This document shows, in pieces, positions 1-8,273 of a stretch of 64,000 bases of DNA. The position numbers and the translations under genes were made by a program. Position 1 is the stretch's first letter. The number at the start of each line of letters is the position of its first letter. The notes beneath the pieces were generated by a model, which did not search any database, was not told the origin of the DNA, and saw only the letters and a program-made list of their open reading frames with translations. This DNA is from Curvibacter sp. AEP1-3 (GTDB lineage Bacteria; Pseudomonadota; Gammaproteobacteria; Burkholderiales; Burkholderiaceae_C), in NCBI RefSeq assembly GCF_002163715.1, contig NZ_CP015698.1, forward strand, positions 2,830,201 through 2,894,200, written 5' to 3'.

Positions 1-278
1 GCCTCGATGCATTGAGGCAAAACCTGCTCACAGCGGCAGGGTGGCAACCCGCACAGAGTGGCGCTTTCATGGCCCGCCAACGCCATGTACAGGCCTTGCA
101 TCTGGTGGGTCAGCATTTGGACATGGCGTCGGAATTGCTGGCCTCCGGTAGTGCTGCCTTGGACCTGTTGGCAGAGGAACTCCGGCTTGGTCAGAATGCC
201 CTGAACAGCATTACCGGGGAATTCGGCGCGGATGACCTGCTGGGTGTCATCTTTTCAAAATTTTGTATCGGCAAATAG
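1..278 (+). CDS. mnmE: MnmE (TrmE) tRNA-modification GTPase, C-terminal end only
   Basis: This is the 3' end of a gene that begins before the window; the reading frame is open from base 3. MnmE works with MnmG to add the 5-(carboxymethyl)aminomethyl group to U34 of certain tRNAs. The visible 92 or so residues are the end of the C-terminal helical domain. The family signature is the very end of the protein: LAEELR, then [15 protein letters not shown] and the terminal FCIGK, whose cysteine is a conserved family residue. The G domain and the tetrahydrofolate-binding domain lie outside the window. Identification is secure despite truncation by the window edge. Confidence 0.95.
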   Translation, partial: LDALRQNLLTAAGWQPAQSGAFMARQRHVQALHLVGQHLDMASELLASGSAALDLLAEELRLGQNALNSITGEFGADDLLGVIFSKFCIGK

Positions 279-318
279 CCTGCACTACACTCTGGCGTCG
301 CACAGGAGTCACTCACCT

Positions 319-1002
319 ATGTCACTATTTAGCTGGTTTACTCGGACGAGTTCCAACAACACGCTCGGCACCCGTCACTCAGGTCTCGACCAGATGGATG
401 GAGATCGAGTCTCTGCGCGCCATGGCCGGAGCAAATCAGCTTCAGGCGCGTCATCGGGAATGACGTCTGCCCGCCGCAGTGAGCGGCTTGAGCGGCGAGA
501 GTTGTTGTACGCCGTGGTGCGCGAATCGATGACGGGCGCCGGCATGCTGTCGAGCAGTTACAAGTTCAAGGTGCTGTCATTGGACTCTCGCGGGCGCCAG
601 TATCTGATCATGATGGATATGGCGGCCCGCAATGTGAGCGACCCCGCCCGCTTGGCTGGCATCGAGACTCACATCGCCAAAATTGCCAAAACCCGCCATG
701 ACCTTTTGGTGACGGCTGTCTACTGGCGCGTGAATGAGCATGTGAGCTCCAGCCTCTCGCATACGCAGGACGATCATGTCCGTACGCTACCGACACCCCG
801 TCGATTTGAACCTTTACAACCCTCGGAGGTTGCCGCGTTCAAGCAGGCGCTGGCGTCTGTGCCGGCCCCGGCCAAGTTGTCGGCGCCTGGCGAGATCATG
901 AAGTCATCCCGCCGCAATCCGCAGCCATCCCGATTTGCAGATACAGAGATTGACGAACGCCAATCTCCCCTAAGTGGCACCCAGTACGGCGAGTTGAACT
1001 GA
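319..1002 (+). CDS. Conserved hypothetical protein, 227 aa
   Basis: I do not recognise a named family. I chose ATG 319 because a purine-rich CAGGAG lies about 11 nt upstream; the frame stays open further upstream but overlaps mnmE. The first 60 residues are rich in Ser, Arg and Gly and look disordered. A compact middle part (about residues 60-135) contains REL, then YKFKVLSLDSRGRQYLIMMD, a pattern like a small alpha/beta domain. The C-terminal third is again polar and low in complexity. There is no signal peptide or membrane segment, so it is probably cytoplasmic. It follows mnmE by 40 nt and converges on apt. Confidence 0.75.
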   Translation: MSLFSWFTRTSSNNTLGTRHSGLDQMDGDRVSARHGRSKSASGASSGMTSARRSERLERRELLYAVVRESMTGAGMLSSSYKFKVLSLDSRGRQYLIMMDMAARNVSDPARLAGIETHIAKIAKTRHDLLVTAVYWRVNEHVSSSLSHTQDDHVRTLPTPRRFEPLQPSEVAAFKQALASVPAPAKLSAPGEIMKSSRRNPQPSRFADTEIDERQSPLSGTQYGELN

Positions 1003-1012
1003 GGGCGACGCC

Positions 1013-1041
1013 GATTTCGCAGCTCAGTGACCTGCGAAATC
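1013..1041. repeat. 10-bp perfect inverted repeat over the apt stop codon
   Basis: Arms at 1013-1022 and 1032-1041 are exact complements around a 9-nt loop. The structure sits between the convergent ends of the 319-1002 gene and apt, and the right arm is inside the last codons of apt. There is no T-run on either strand, so it is not a standard intrinsic terminator. It may protect mRNA 3' ends. Confidence 0.4.
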
Positions 1042-1578
1042 CACCAAGGTGAACAAAGGCAGACCGGCTTCTCGCAGCTTGTCGGATCCGCCTAATTCCG
1101 GCAAGTCCACAATGGCGGCACCTTCCATGACGTGCGCACCCAAGCGCTCCAGCAACTTCTTGCCTGCCATCATGGTCCCGCCGGTGGCGATCAGGTCGTC
1201 AATCAGCAGCACCCGGTCGCCCTTTTTCACTGCGTCGGTATGGAGCTCCACAGTGGCACTGCCGTATTCCAGCTCATAGGTTTCTTCGACCGTGGTGAAA
1301 GGCAACTTGCCTTTCTTGCGGATGGGTACGAAACCGATATTCAATTCGTAGGCCACCACGGCCCCGAGGATGAAACCGCGCGCGTCAAGTCCGGCCACTA
1401 CGTCCGGTCGCATGGTGGGGTCCATGTAGCGGTGCACAAAGGCGTCAATCAACACCCGGAAAACCTTGGCATCCTGCAGAAGCGGCGTGATGTCACGGAA
1501 CTGCACGCCTGGCGTAGGCCAGTCGGGGACAGTGCGGATATGGTCACGGAGGTACTGATTGATGCTGAGGTGTTGCAT
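1024..1578 (-). CDS. apt: Adenine phosphoribosyltransferase
   Basis: Purine salvage enzyme joining adenine and PRPP to AMP and pyrophosphate in the cytoplasm. The protein has 184 residues, normal for the family. The PRPP-binding loop is [14 protein letters not shown] at residues 123-136 with its two adjacent aspartates. The motif [10 protein letters not shown] near 63-72 and the basic stretch RKKGKLP near 87-93 are also typical. The start at 1578 gives the expected N-terminus ([20 protein letters not shown]). The SD site is weak. It lies downstream of the CPA2 antiporter on the same strand, but a terminator hairpin separates them. Confidence 0.96.
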   Translation of the reverse strand: MQHLSINQYLRDHIRTVPDWPTPGVQFRDITPLLQDAKVFRVLIDAFVHRYMDPTMRPDVVAGLDARGFILGAVVAYELNIGFVPIRKKGKLPFTTVEETYELEYGSATVELHTDAVKKGDRVLLIDDLIATGGTMMAGKKLLERLGAHVMEGAAIVDLPELGGSDKLREAGLPLFTLVDFAGH

Positions 1579-1586
1579 AGGAATTC

Positions 1587-1611
1587 AAAGAAAAGGCGCC
1601 AGAGTGGCGCC
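1587..1611 (-). terminator. Intrinsic terminator downstream of the CPA2 antiporter
   Basis: On the minus strand a GGCGCC stem, ACTCT loop and GGCGCC stem (1595-1611) are followed by TTTTCTTT. The hairpin is 31 nt beyond the antiporter stop and just upstream of apt, so apt is either read through or has its own start site inside this region. Confidence 0.7.
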
Positions 1612-1641
1612 GCGCTATTGTGCGCCTAAGCGTCGATAAGA

Positions 1642-3630
1642 TTAAGCACCTTTGAGCAGTTTTTGCTCAGCACTTGCCAACTCGACGGCCTTGCCGCTCA
1701 GGACCAGGGTATCACCCGCCATAAGGCGAGTCTGCGCATCGGGTGAGACAGTTTTGCCATCCGCACGCCGCAAACTGACCAAACGTACACCCAAGCGTTC
1801 CAGGCCGAAATCACCTATCAACTTCCCGGCAGATTTCGTCCCCATGGGCAGACTCACGGTGGCCAGCCGTTCGTTCTGTAGCTCGTCGACAGAGTTATCA
1901 TCCGCACCGTGGAAGAAACCGCGCAAGAGGTTGTACCGTGCATCACGCTGATCCTGCACGATGCGGATCACCCGTCGCATAGGCACACCCACCAGTGCAA
2001 GCGCATGGCTGGCGAGCATGAGTGAGCCCTCGATGGCCTCGGGAACCACTTCAGTGGCGCCAGCTTCCTGCAGCTTTTCCAGATTCTGGTCATCCTGCGT
2101 GCGAACAATGACAGGTACCTGTGGCGCGTGTGAACGGGTATTGGCAAGTACCTTGAGCGCGCCATTGGTATCCAGATAGGTGATGACCACGGCACTGGCA
2201 CGCGCAAGACCGGCTGCCATCAGGGCTTGCAAGCGGGCTGCGTCTCCGAACACCACGGAATCCCCTGCTGCTGCAGCCTGGCGCACCCGATCCGGGTCAA
2301 GGTCCAGCGCCATATAAGGTATCCCTTCGCCCTCCAGCATGCGTGCTAGATTCTGGCCGCAGCGCCCGTAGCCGCAAATGATGACGTGCTGGTTGGCGTT
2401 GATGGACTTGCGCGCAATCGTCGTCATTTGCAGGGATTGCTGCAGCCACTCGCTGCTGACCAGTTTCATGACGATACGGTTGGCATTCATGATGATGAAG
2501 GGGGTCGCCAGCATCGATATCACCATGCCTGCCAGGATGGGATTCAACAGCTCGGGGGGGACCAAGGCATTTTTCTGGGCCAGTGTCAGCAGCACAAAGC
2601 CGAACTCACCGGCTTGTGCAAGATAGAGCCCCGTACGCAAAGACACCCCCGCTGTCGCGCCAAGGCCTCTTGCAATCAGCGCTACCAGGGCGGCCTTGAA
2701 GAGGGTAGGTACCACTAGAAGCAGCAAAACCAGTGGCCAGCGCTCCAGGACCAAGCGCCAATCCAGCAGCATCCCGATACTGATAAAGAAAAGCCCCAGC
2801 AGTACGTCGTGGAACGGCCGGATGTCGGTTTCCACCTGGTGCTTGTATTCCGTCTCGGAAATCAGCATGCCCGCAATGAAGGCGCCCAAGGCCAAGCTCA
2901 AGCCAGCCAACTCCGTGAGCCAGGAGAGGCCCAGCGTGATCAGCAGCAGATTGAGTACAAACAACTCATCGCTCTTGCGGCGCACCACTACCGTCAGCCA
3001 GCGGCGCATGACATGCTGCCCGCCTACCAGCAAAACGGTGACTAGCACTGTAGCTTTGAAGGCTGCGAGCGCCAACGCTTCCATCAAGCGCTCCCCGGAT
3101 GCACTGAGGGCGGGAATCAGCACTAGCAGTGGTACCACGGCCAAATCCTGAAACAGCAAAACGCCCATCACGCGTTTTCCGTGTTCAGACTCCATTTCCA
3201 ACCGCTCCACCATCAGCTTCACCACAATCGCGGTGCTGCTCATGGCCAGCGCACTGGACAGGGCCAGCGCCGCTTGCCAACCCAGATGCCAAGCGCCTGA
3301 CAGCCAGATAGACAGGCCGAGCATGAGCCCCGTGGCCAGTAGCATGGTTAGCGCCACCTGCAAAAGCCCTAAGCCGAACACGTGCTGGCGCATCGCCCGT
3401 AGACGCGGCAAATTGAACTCCAGCCCGATCACAAACATCAGAAATACGACGCCGAATTCCCCCAAGTGCCGCACGGCCTCGGAGTTTTGGGACAACGCGA
3501 GGGCATTGGGACCAATCACCACGCCGACAGCCAGATAGCCCAGCATAGGCGGCAATTTCAATGTGCGGCAGATCACCACTCCCAGCACGGCGGCGAGGAG
3601 GTAAAGCAGGGTGATTTCTAAACCGGTCAT
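1642..3630 (-). CDS. CPA2-family cation:proton antiporter with RCK domains (KefB/YbaL-like)
   Basis: Inner-membrane monovalent cation/H+ exchanger of 662 residues. The first 390 residues form about 12 hydrophobic segments of the Na+/H+ exchanger fold, beginning with ITLLYLLAAVLGVVICRTL. A TrkA-N (RCK-N) nucleotide-binding domain follows at about 410-525, with the Rossmann motif VIICGYGRCGQNLARML. A TrkA-C (RCK-C) domain ends the protein (about 570-655). The layout fits KefB, KefC or YbaL proteins, where the cytoplasmic domains gate transport in answer to ligands. The precise ion cannot be read from the sequence. It diverges from kdsD with only 43 bp between them. Confidence 0.9.
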   Translation of the reverse strand: MTGLEITLLYLLAAVLGVVICRTLKLPPMLGYLAVGVVIGPNALALSQNSEAVRHLGEFGVVFLMFVIGLEFNLPRLRAMRQHVFGLGLLQVALTMLLATGLMLGLSIWLSGAWHLGWQAALALSSALAMSSTAIVVKLMVERLEMESEHGKRVMGVLLFQDLAVVPLLVLIPALSASGERLMEALALAAFKATVLVTVLLVGGQHVMRRWLTVVVRRKSDELFVLNLLLITLGLSWLTELAGLSLALGAFIAGMLISETEYKHQVETDIRPFHDVLLGLFFISIGMLLDWRLVLERWPLVLLLLVVPTLFKAALVALIARGLGATAGVSLRTGLYLAQAGEFGFVLLTLAQKNALVPPELLNPILAGMVISMLATPFIIMNANRIVMKLVSSEWLQQSLQMTTIARKSINANQHVIICGYGRCGQNLARMLEGEGIPYMALDLDPDRVRQAAAAGDSVVFGDAARLQALMAAGLARASAVVITYLDTNGALKVLANTRSHAPQVPVIVRTQDDQNLEKLQEAGATEVVPEAIEGSLMLASHALALVGVPMRRVIRIVQDQRDARYNLLRGFFHGADDNSVDELQNERLATVSLPMGTKSAGKLIGDFGLERLGVRLVSLRRADGKTVSPDAQTRLMAGDTLVLSGKAVELASAEQKLLKGA

Positions 3631-3659
3631 AGGCGGATACTAGCAAGAGACATGCGCTC

Positions 3660-3665
3660 TATAAA
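3660..3665 (+). promoter_or_regulatory. Candidate -10 box very close to the kdsD start
   Basis: TATAAA ends 8 nt before the kdsD ATG at 3674 and there is no Shine-Dalgarno sequence in between. If used, transcription would begin at or next to the start codon. No convincing -35 box is visible. See the finding on short-leader genes. Confidence 0.4.
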
Positions 3666-3673
3666 ATGCTCGG

Positions 3674-4675
3674 ATGACAGTACCTTCCCTCATTGCATCC
3701 AGCTTTGATGCGCAGCGCGCCATTGCCCTCGCCAACGAAACCTTCGACATCGAAGCTGCAGCCGTTCAGGGGCTGAAAAGCCGTCTTGGTGAAGGCTTTG
3801 TGAGGACGGTGGAACGGGTGTTGACGATCTCGGGGCGCGTGGTGGTCATGGGGATGGGCAAAAGCGGTCATGTGGGTCGCAAGATTGCAGCTACTCTTGC
3901 ATCCACCGGTACCCCCGCCATGTTTGTGCACCCTGCTGAGGCCAGTCACGGTGATCTGGGCATGGTGACGGATGCAGATCTGGTGCTCATGATTTCCAAC
4001 AGCGGAGAGTCCCAGGAAGTGGCGGCAATTCTTCCGGTACTCAAACGCTTGGGAGTACCGTTGGTCACCATGACAGGCAATGCACGCAGCACCATGGCCC
4101 AGCATGCCGATTTCTGGATCGACACCGCGGTGAGTAAAGAGGCCTGCCCCCTGAATCTTGCGCCTACAGCGAGCACGACAGCACAACTGGCCATGGGCGA
4201 TGCCTTGGCCGTAGCTCTGCTGGACGCCCGGGGCTTCCGCGCAGAGGACTTTGCCCGCTCTCATCCCGGTGGTGCATTGGGTCGCAAACTGCTGACCCAT
4301 GTGTCGGACGTCATGCGGAGTGGGGATGCCATTCCGCGCGTATGGCCCACTGCGACATTCAGCGAACTGATGCGCGAAATGAGCGCGAAGGGCTTGGGCG
4401 CTACCGCGGTAGTGACCGAAGACGGGACTTTGATGGGCATCTTTACCGACGGAGACTTACGCAGGTTGGTGGAGCAAGGGACTGATTTACGCGCTAAGAC
4501 AGCGATGGATGTTATGCATGCCAATCCTTGCACCATCCCGGCCCATGCTTTGGCGGTTGACGCGGCTGACCTGATGGAAGCCCGCCGCATTACCAGCGTA
4601 TTGGTGGTAGACGATGCCGGGCGCTTATGCGGTGCCATCAATAGCAATGACTTGATGCGGGCCAAGGTGATTTGA
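3674..4675 (+). CDS. kdsD: D-arabinose 5-phosphate isomerase
   Basis: Converts ribulose 5-phosphate to arabinose 5-phosphate, the first step of Kdo synthesis for lipopolysaccharide. The 333-residue protein has the usual layout. An N-terminal SIS sugar-isomerase domain (about 45-185) carries GMGKSGHVGRK at 60-70, SHGDLGM and the phosphate-binding SNSGESQE. Two CBS domains follow from about residue 210 to the end, separated from SIS by the conserved HPGGALGRKLL. It heads an operon with kdsC and lptC; its stop overlaps the kdsC start by one base. The start has no SD but is supported by the N-terminal alignment expected for the family. Confidence 0.96.
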   Translation: MTVPSLIASSFDAQRAIALANETFDIEAAAVQGLKSRLGEGFVRTVERVLTISGRVVVMGMGKSGHVGRKIAATLASTGTPAMFVHPAEASHGDLGMVTDADLVLMISNSGESQEVAAILPVLKRLGVPLVTMTGNARSTMAQHADFWIDTAVSKEACPLNLAPTASTTAQLAMGDALAVALLDARGFRAEDFARSHPGGALGRKLLTHVSDVMRSGDAIPRVWPTATFSELMREMSAKGLGATAVVTEDGTLMGIFTDGDLRRLVEQGTDLRAKTAMDVMHANPCTIPAHALAVDAADLMEARRITSVLVVDDAGRLCGAINSNDLMRAKVI

Positions 4676-5220
4676 TGAAACCACTGCTGAATTTCCCGCC
4701 GGATCTGCTGCTGAAAGCGCAGAACATCCGCGTTCTTTTTCTTGATGTGGATGGTGTACTCACAGATGGCGGATTGCACTTTACAGCGGAGGGAGAGACC
4801 AGCAAACGTTTCAACACCCTAGATGGCCATGGCCTCAAGTTGCTGCAAAAGGCTGGAATTACGCCCGCGGTGGTGACCGGCCGGGATTCGCCCGCCCTGC
4901 GGCTGCGCCTCCAAGCCCTGGGCATCGAACAGGCCCGTTTCGGCACTGAAGACAAGCATCCAGCAGCGCAAGAAATCCTGAACGCATTGGGCTTGGGCTG
5001 GGAGCAGGCTGCCGCCATGGGCGACGATTGGCCGGACTTGCCCATGATGTTGCGTTGTGCATTTGCAGCGGCGCCACTGAATGCGCATGTGGAGGTCAGC
5101 GGTCGCGCTCACTACATCACTCGTACTGCCGGCGGAAACGGGGCAGTCCGGGAGGTCTGTGATCTGTTGATGGTGGCCAGTGGTCGCTATGTGGATCTTT
5201 TAGAGCCGTATCTTTCGTGA
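4675..5220 (+). CDS. kdsC: 3-deoxy-D-manno-octulosonate 8-phosphate phosphatase
   Basis: HAD-superfamily phosphatase that releases Kdo from Kdo 8-phosphate. The 181-residue protein has the tetramer-forming, cap-less HAD layout: catalytic DVDGV at 24-28 (nucleophile Asp24, acid/base Asp26), VVTGRDSPALRLR as motif II, and MGDDWPDLPMM as motif IV. I took ATG 4675, which overlaps the kdsD stop as TGATG, rather than the TTG three bases earlier. Its end overlaps the lptC start by 4 nt, so translation is probably coupled through kdsD-kdsC-lptC. Confidence 0.96.
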   Translation: MKPLLNFPPDLLLKAQNIRVLFLDVDGVLTDGGLHFTAEGETSKRFNTLDGHGLKLLQKAGITPAVVTGRDSPALRLRLQALGIEQARFGTEDKHPAAQEILNALGLGWEQAAAMGDDWPDLPMMLRCAFAAAPLNAHVEVSGRAHYITRTAGGNGAVREVCDLLMVASGRYVDLLEPYLS

Positions 5221-5834
5221 AAAATTTTTTCTACGGTGCTTGGGAACGGCTGATGCTGTACCTCCCCGTTCTGGTAATGGGGGTGTTGGCGCTGGGAACC
5301 TATTGGTTGGTTCGTAGTACACCGGTAGTTGAGCACAATGCACCTGAACGGGTACGAGGCCATGAACCGGACTACTTCATGCATGGCTTCAGCGTGAAGT
5401 CCTTCGATCCTGCGGGCAAGCTCCGATCAGAGGTGATGGGCGATGTGGCCCGCCATTATCCCGACACCCAATGGCTGGAGATAGACGCCATTCGAATCCG
5501 ATCTTTTGATGCCAAGGGTCGGCTCACTACCGCAACTGCCAACCGCGGTCTGACCAATGAGGACGGCTCTGAAGTGCAACTCATTGGAAATGCGGTCGTG
5601 GTGCGCGAAGCGGTACCGGCAAGCAAGAACAATCCGGAACAGGTACGAACCGAATACCGGGGTGAGTTCTTGCATGCCTTCATGGACACTGAGCAAGTGA
5701 AGTCGAACAAGCCGGTTGAATTGCGGCGCGGCAAAGATGTCTTCACCGCAGATGCCATGGACTATGACAATGTCCAACAGGTAATTCGGCTTCAAGGTCG
5801 CGTTCGTGGCACCTTGATTCCGGCTACACGTTAG
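5217..5834 (+). CDS. lptC: LPS export ABC transporter periplasmic protein LptC
   Basis: LptC anchors the periplasmic LPS bridge to the LptBFG transporter. The 205-residue protein has a single N-terminal membrane segment (LMLYLPVLVMGVLALGTYWLV, about residues 11-30) followed by a beta-jellyroll periplasmic domain with HEPDYFMHGF, the typical entry to the fold, and repeated strand patterns (TQWLEIDAIRIRSFD, GNAVVVREA). The GTG start at 5217 overlaps the kdsC stop as GTGA. The usual partners lptA and lptB do not follow; an SDR gene does. Confidence 0.9.
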   Translation: MKNFFYGAWERLMLYLPVLVMGVLALGTYWLVRSTPVVEHNAPERVRGHEPDYFMHGFSVKSFDPAGKLRSEVMGDVARHYPDTQWLEIDAIRIRSFDAKGRLTTATANRGLTNEDGSEVQLIGNAVVVREAVPASKNNPEQVRTEYRGEFLHAFMDTEQVKSNKPVELRRGKDVFTADAMDYDNVQQVIRLQGRVRGTLIPATR

Positions 5835-5854
5835 GTCAGTTTTCAAGGAAATTT

Positions 5855-6631
5855 ATGCCACCGCTTATTTTCATTACCGGCGCTTCCAGCGGAATCGGCC
5901 AGGCTTTGGCCAAACGCTTCTATGACGCAGGCTATTCGCTGGCATTGGTGGCGAGGCGAACCGCCGAGATTGAACGCTGGGCGACAGCAGAACGGTTGGA
6001 TTTACAGCGCTTCAAGGTCTATAGCGCAGATGTAGCGGATACCGACAGCATTGTGGCTGCGGGTCGTACCTGTTTGAGTGCCCAAGGCGTACCGGACGTA
6101 GTCGTCGCCAATGCCGGCATCAGCATCGGTATGGATACGGGCATTCGTGGTGATATTGATGTCATGCAACGGACCTTTGCCACCAATAACATCGGTCTGG
6201 CGGCGACCTTCCATCCCTTCATAGCTGCCATGGAACAGCGCGGTTCGGGCCGGCTGGTCGGAATAGGCAGTGTGGCCGGCATCCGTGGCTTGCCCGGGCA
6301 CGGAGCCTACTGTGCAAGCAAGGCGGCCGTGATTGCCTATTGCGAATCACTGCGCGGAGAACTGCGTGCCAGCGGAGTCAAGGTTGTCACCATTTGCCCC
6401 GGTTACATCGACACGCCTTTGACCCGCCAGAACCGGTACTCCATGCCCTTTCTGATGACTGCCGATGCTTTTGCGCAGCGGGCATTTGCCGCTATCACGC
6501 AGGGTGTGCGTTATCGTGTGATTCCATGGCAGATGGGTTGGGTGGCCAGGCTATTGCGTGCTTTGCCGGATGCCTTGTTTGACAAAGCTTTGGCGGGGCG
6601 CCCCCGCAAGCGTCGCATCGATGAGGCGTAA
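5855..6631 (+). CDS. Short-chain dehydrogenase/reductase
   Basis: Classical SDR oxidoreductase of 258 residues. The cofactor motif is ITGASSGIGQALA at 7-19. VVANAGIS (near 88-95) is the NAG motif. The catalytic Ser is in VGIGSVAG, and the Tyr-x3-Lys pair is YCASK. Arg residues after beta-2 (VARRTAEIERW) favour NADPH, as inferred from the family. The substrate is not predictable. It lies 20 nt after lptC and so is likely co-transcribed with the Kdo/LPS genes; an intrinsic terminator follows its stop. Confidence 0.88.
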   Translation: MPPLIFITGASSGIGQALAKRFYDAGYSLALVARRTAEIERWATAERLDLQRFKVYSADVADTDSIVAAGRTCLSAQGVPDVVVANAGISIGMDTGIRGDIDVMQRTFATNNIGLAATFHPFIAAMEQRGSGRLVGIGSVAGIRGLPGHGAYCASKAAVIAYCESLRGELRASGVKVVTICPGYIDTPLTRQNRYSMPFLMTADAFAQRAFAAITQGVRYRVIPWQMGWVARLLRALPDALFDKALAGRPRKRRIDEA

Positions 6632-6654
6632 CCGACGCGTGAGACAAGCAAAAC

Positions 6655-6680
6655 AAAAGGGACCCTAAGGTCCCTTTTTT
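6655..6680. terminator. Bidirectional intrinsic terminator between the SDR gene and the RNA-binding protein gene
   Basis: The stem AGGGACC / GGTCCCT with a 4-nt CTAA loop is followed by TTTTTT on the plus strand and, read on the minus strand, by TTTTGTTTT. It can end both convergent transcripts. Confidence 0.9.
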
Positions 6681-6703
6681 GATCTGCAGAAGCAGTTCCT
6701 GGC

Positions 6704-7135
6704 TTAGTAGCTGGAACGGCCACCGCCGTAGCCGCCGCCACCGGAACGGTCACCGCCGCCACCGTAGCCGCCGCCACCGGAACGGCCACCGCCGCCGAAG
6801 CCGCCACCACCGGAACGGCCGCCGCCGCCGTAGCCACCGCCACCACCAGCGCCGCCGCCGAAGCCGCCGGAACGGGGAGGACGTGGCTCCATGGGACGTG
6901 CTTCGTTCACGACCAAACCGCGGCCGCCGAACTGTTGACCGTTCATGGCGCTGATAGCAGTTTGTGCTTCAGCATCGCTGCCCATTTCCACAAAGCCGAA
7001 GCCCTTGGAGCGACCGGTGTCGCGTTCCATCATGACTTTGGCGCTGGAAACGGAACCGTGCTGGGAAAACGCTTGTTGCAGGTCTTCGTCACGGAAAGAA
7101 TAAGGCAGGTTGCCTACGTAAAGTTTGTTGCCCAT
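6704..7135 (-). CDS. RRM-domain RNA-binding protein with a glycine-rich tail
   Basis: Small RNA-binding protein of 143 residues. One RRM occupies residues 1-80, with RNP2 LYVGNL at 4-9 and RNP1 KGFGFVEM near 43-50. From about residue 85 the chain is almost only Gly with spaced Arg, Ser, Tyr and Phe. This is the layout of bacterial glycine-rich RNA-binding proteins, often linked to cold or stress adaptation and resembling RNA chaperones. I chose ATG 7135 because GAGGAG lies 8 nt before it; the frame opens earlier but would overlap this site. It converges with the SDR gene at a shared terminator. Confidence 0.9.
   Translation of the reverse strand: MGNKLYVGNLPYSFRDEDLQQAFSQHGSVSSAKVMMERDTGRSKGFGFVEMGSDAEAQTAISAMNGQQFGGRGLVVNEARPMEPRPPRSGGFGGGAGGGGGYGGGGRSGGGGFGGGGRSGGGGYGGGGDRSGGGGYGGGRSSY
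6720..6860 (-). repeat. Imperfect tandem repeats coding the Gly-rich tail
   Basis: Units of about 27-36 bp built from GGTGGCGGC-type codons with intervening CGTTCCGGT (Arg-Ser-Gly) recur at least three times (around 6735, 6775 and 6810). They are in frame with the RRM gene. Such DNA is prone to slippage and length variation between strains. Confidence 0.7.
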
Positions 7136-7320
7136 GGATGGACTCCTCAAAATAACTCAAAACGCGATGGAGTCCTTAACCGCAATCAACAAACCATTGA
7201 AGACTTAAAGCAGACGCGAAACTGACTAATCACCGCAAACTTGCACACCGATATTTCGGCAATGCCAAACCATTATGCGTTACTTTGTTGAGGAATCCTA
7301 GTTTTTCTTGTTTTTTCAGG

Positions 7321-7533
7321 TTAGCCGGCAGAATCGGCATCGTTTTCGCTGTAATGGCGCCACTGGCGCATGCTGTTGCGCAGGGTCAGCATCTGCTTTT
7401 CAAAGCGCGGGCAGGCCTTGCAAGCTGCGAGATGAAAATACAAAGCCACACGATCCACCACCGGCAGGGCGCGATCTTCTCTCGCCACCATCAAGGCGGT
7501 CGCTTCTTTGCATGTACGGCGCAGCAGCTTCAA
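7321..7533 (-). CDS. Zinc-finger (HC2-like) small protein, probable partner of the adjacent sigma factor
   Basis: A 70-residue protein with the run HLAACKACPRF, the His-x3-Cys-x2-Cys core of zf-HC2 anti-sigma domains. It is basic at the N-terminus and has no membrane segment. I chose TTG 7533, which overlaps the sigma-factor stop as TTGA; this gives the N-terminus MKLLRRTCKEATALMVAREDR expected of small zinc-finger proteins encoded beside such sigma factors. A longer version starting at 7557 is possible. Tight coupling with the sigma gene suggests that it holds the sigma factor inactive until a metal or thiol signal arrives; this is inference. Confidence 0.75.
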   Translation of the reverse strand: MKLLRRTCKEATALMVAREDRALPVVDRVALYFHLAACKACPRFEKQMLTLRNSMRQWRHYSENDADSAG

Positions 7534-8099
7534 AAGGCACCTGCTTTCTGGAACCAATTCATTTCAAGACATTCCCTGAGCCTCAATCGGGCACGGTGGA
7601 GTTGGACGTAGAGATTCGTCGGGGTCAGGTCGAGTTCCTTACAAATTTCTTCGCTAGACAACTCCAGCCACTCGCGCATGAGAAAAAGCCGCCCTTGCGC
7701 GGCTGGAAGCTTCTCGGTACAGGCTTCCAGAACTTCAAAGAACTGCCGGCTGCTGGTTTGCTGTTCCGGGTTGCCCCAATCCGCAGGTGTTTCCACAAAG
7801 TGCCCATCCGCCTTGAAGTTCAGTAGCTCCAGCGGATCTGTATCTTCATCCTCCGAACTGCCCAATCCCGTGACTTCCCGGCCGTGGTGGCGCAATGCGT
7901 CCACGACCTTGTGTTTGAGGATGCCAACCAGCCAGGTTTTGAGTTGCGACCGGTTGTCGAATGCTTGCGGTTTGGCCAGCGCTGCCAGCAGGGTTTCTGA
8001 GACAGCATCCTCTGCCCACGCTTCATTGCGCAGTTGCAAGCGGGCGAATTTGTACAGATAGTCGCGAAGTTCTGCGACCTGGTCTTCGTAGCGGGTCAT
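7530..8099 (-). CDS. Sigma-70-family (ECF-type) RNA polymerase sigma factor
   Basis: A 189-residue sigma factor. Region 2 (about residues 5-75) contains YLYKFARLQLRNEAWAEDAVSE and the core-binding/-10 reading part TWLVGILKHKVVDALRH. Region 4 (about 125-180) contains LPAAQGRLFLMREWLELSSEEIC and the helix-turn-helix LTPTNLYVQLHRARLRLR. A long acidic linker (SSEDEDTDPLELL) lies between. The frame is open far upstream, but ATG 8099 gives the normal sigma start. It is divergent from the bufferin operon (174 bp apart) and probably drives it, as the RpoQ-type sigma factor is linked to the gig genes in Cupriavidus metallidurans. Confidence 0.88.
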   Translation of the reverse strand: MTRYEDQVAELRDYLYKFARLQLRNEAWAEDAVSETLLAALAKPQAFDNRSQLKTWLVGILKHKVVDALRHHGREVTGLGSSEDEDTDPLELLNFKADGHFVETPADWGNPEQQTSSRQFFEVLEACTEKLPAAQGRLFLMREWLELSSEEICKELDLTPTNLYVQLHRARLRLRECLEMNWFQKAGAF

Positions 8100-8273
8100 G
8101 GCGTGCTCGCGGAGTGTGATGCGCAGTGTACTGGGCGAGTTTTGAATTCTTTTTGCGCGGAGTGTAAGAAAGCACATGGCAGCAGGACTAAACGTCAACC
8201 ACAGCGCTGGAGCGCACCGCACCGGACGCTGAATGGTTGTTTTCATTGATGCAATTACTTTAGGAGTTTCGAC

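Noticed and set aside
8100..8273. An ECF promoter between the sigma gene and bufA
   Set aside because: A GTAAGA and a CGTC occur (8164 and 8193) but are separated by 23 bp, too far for a standard -35/-10 pair, so I do not call a promoter.
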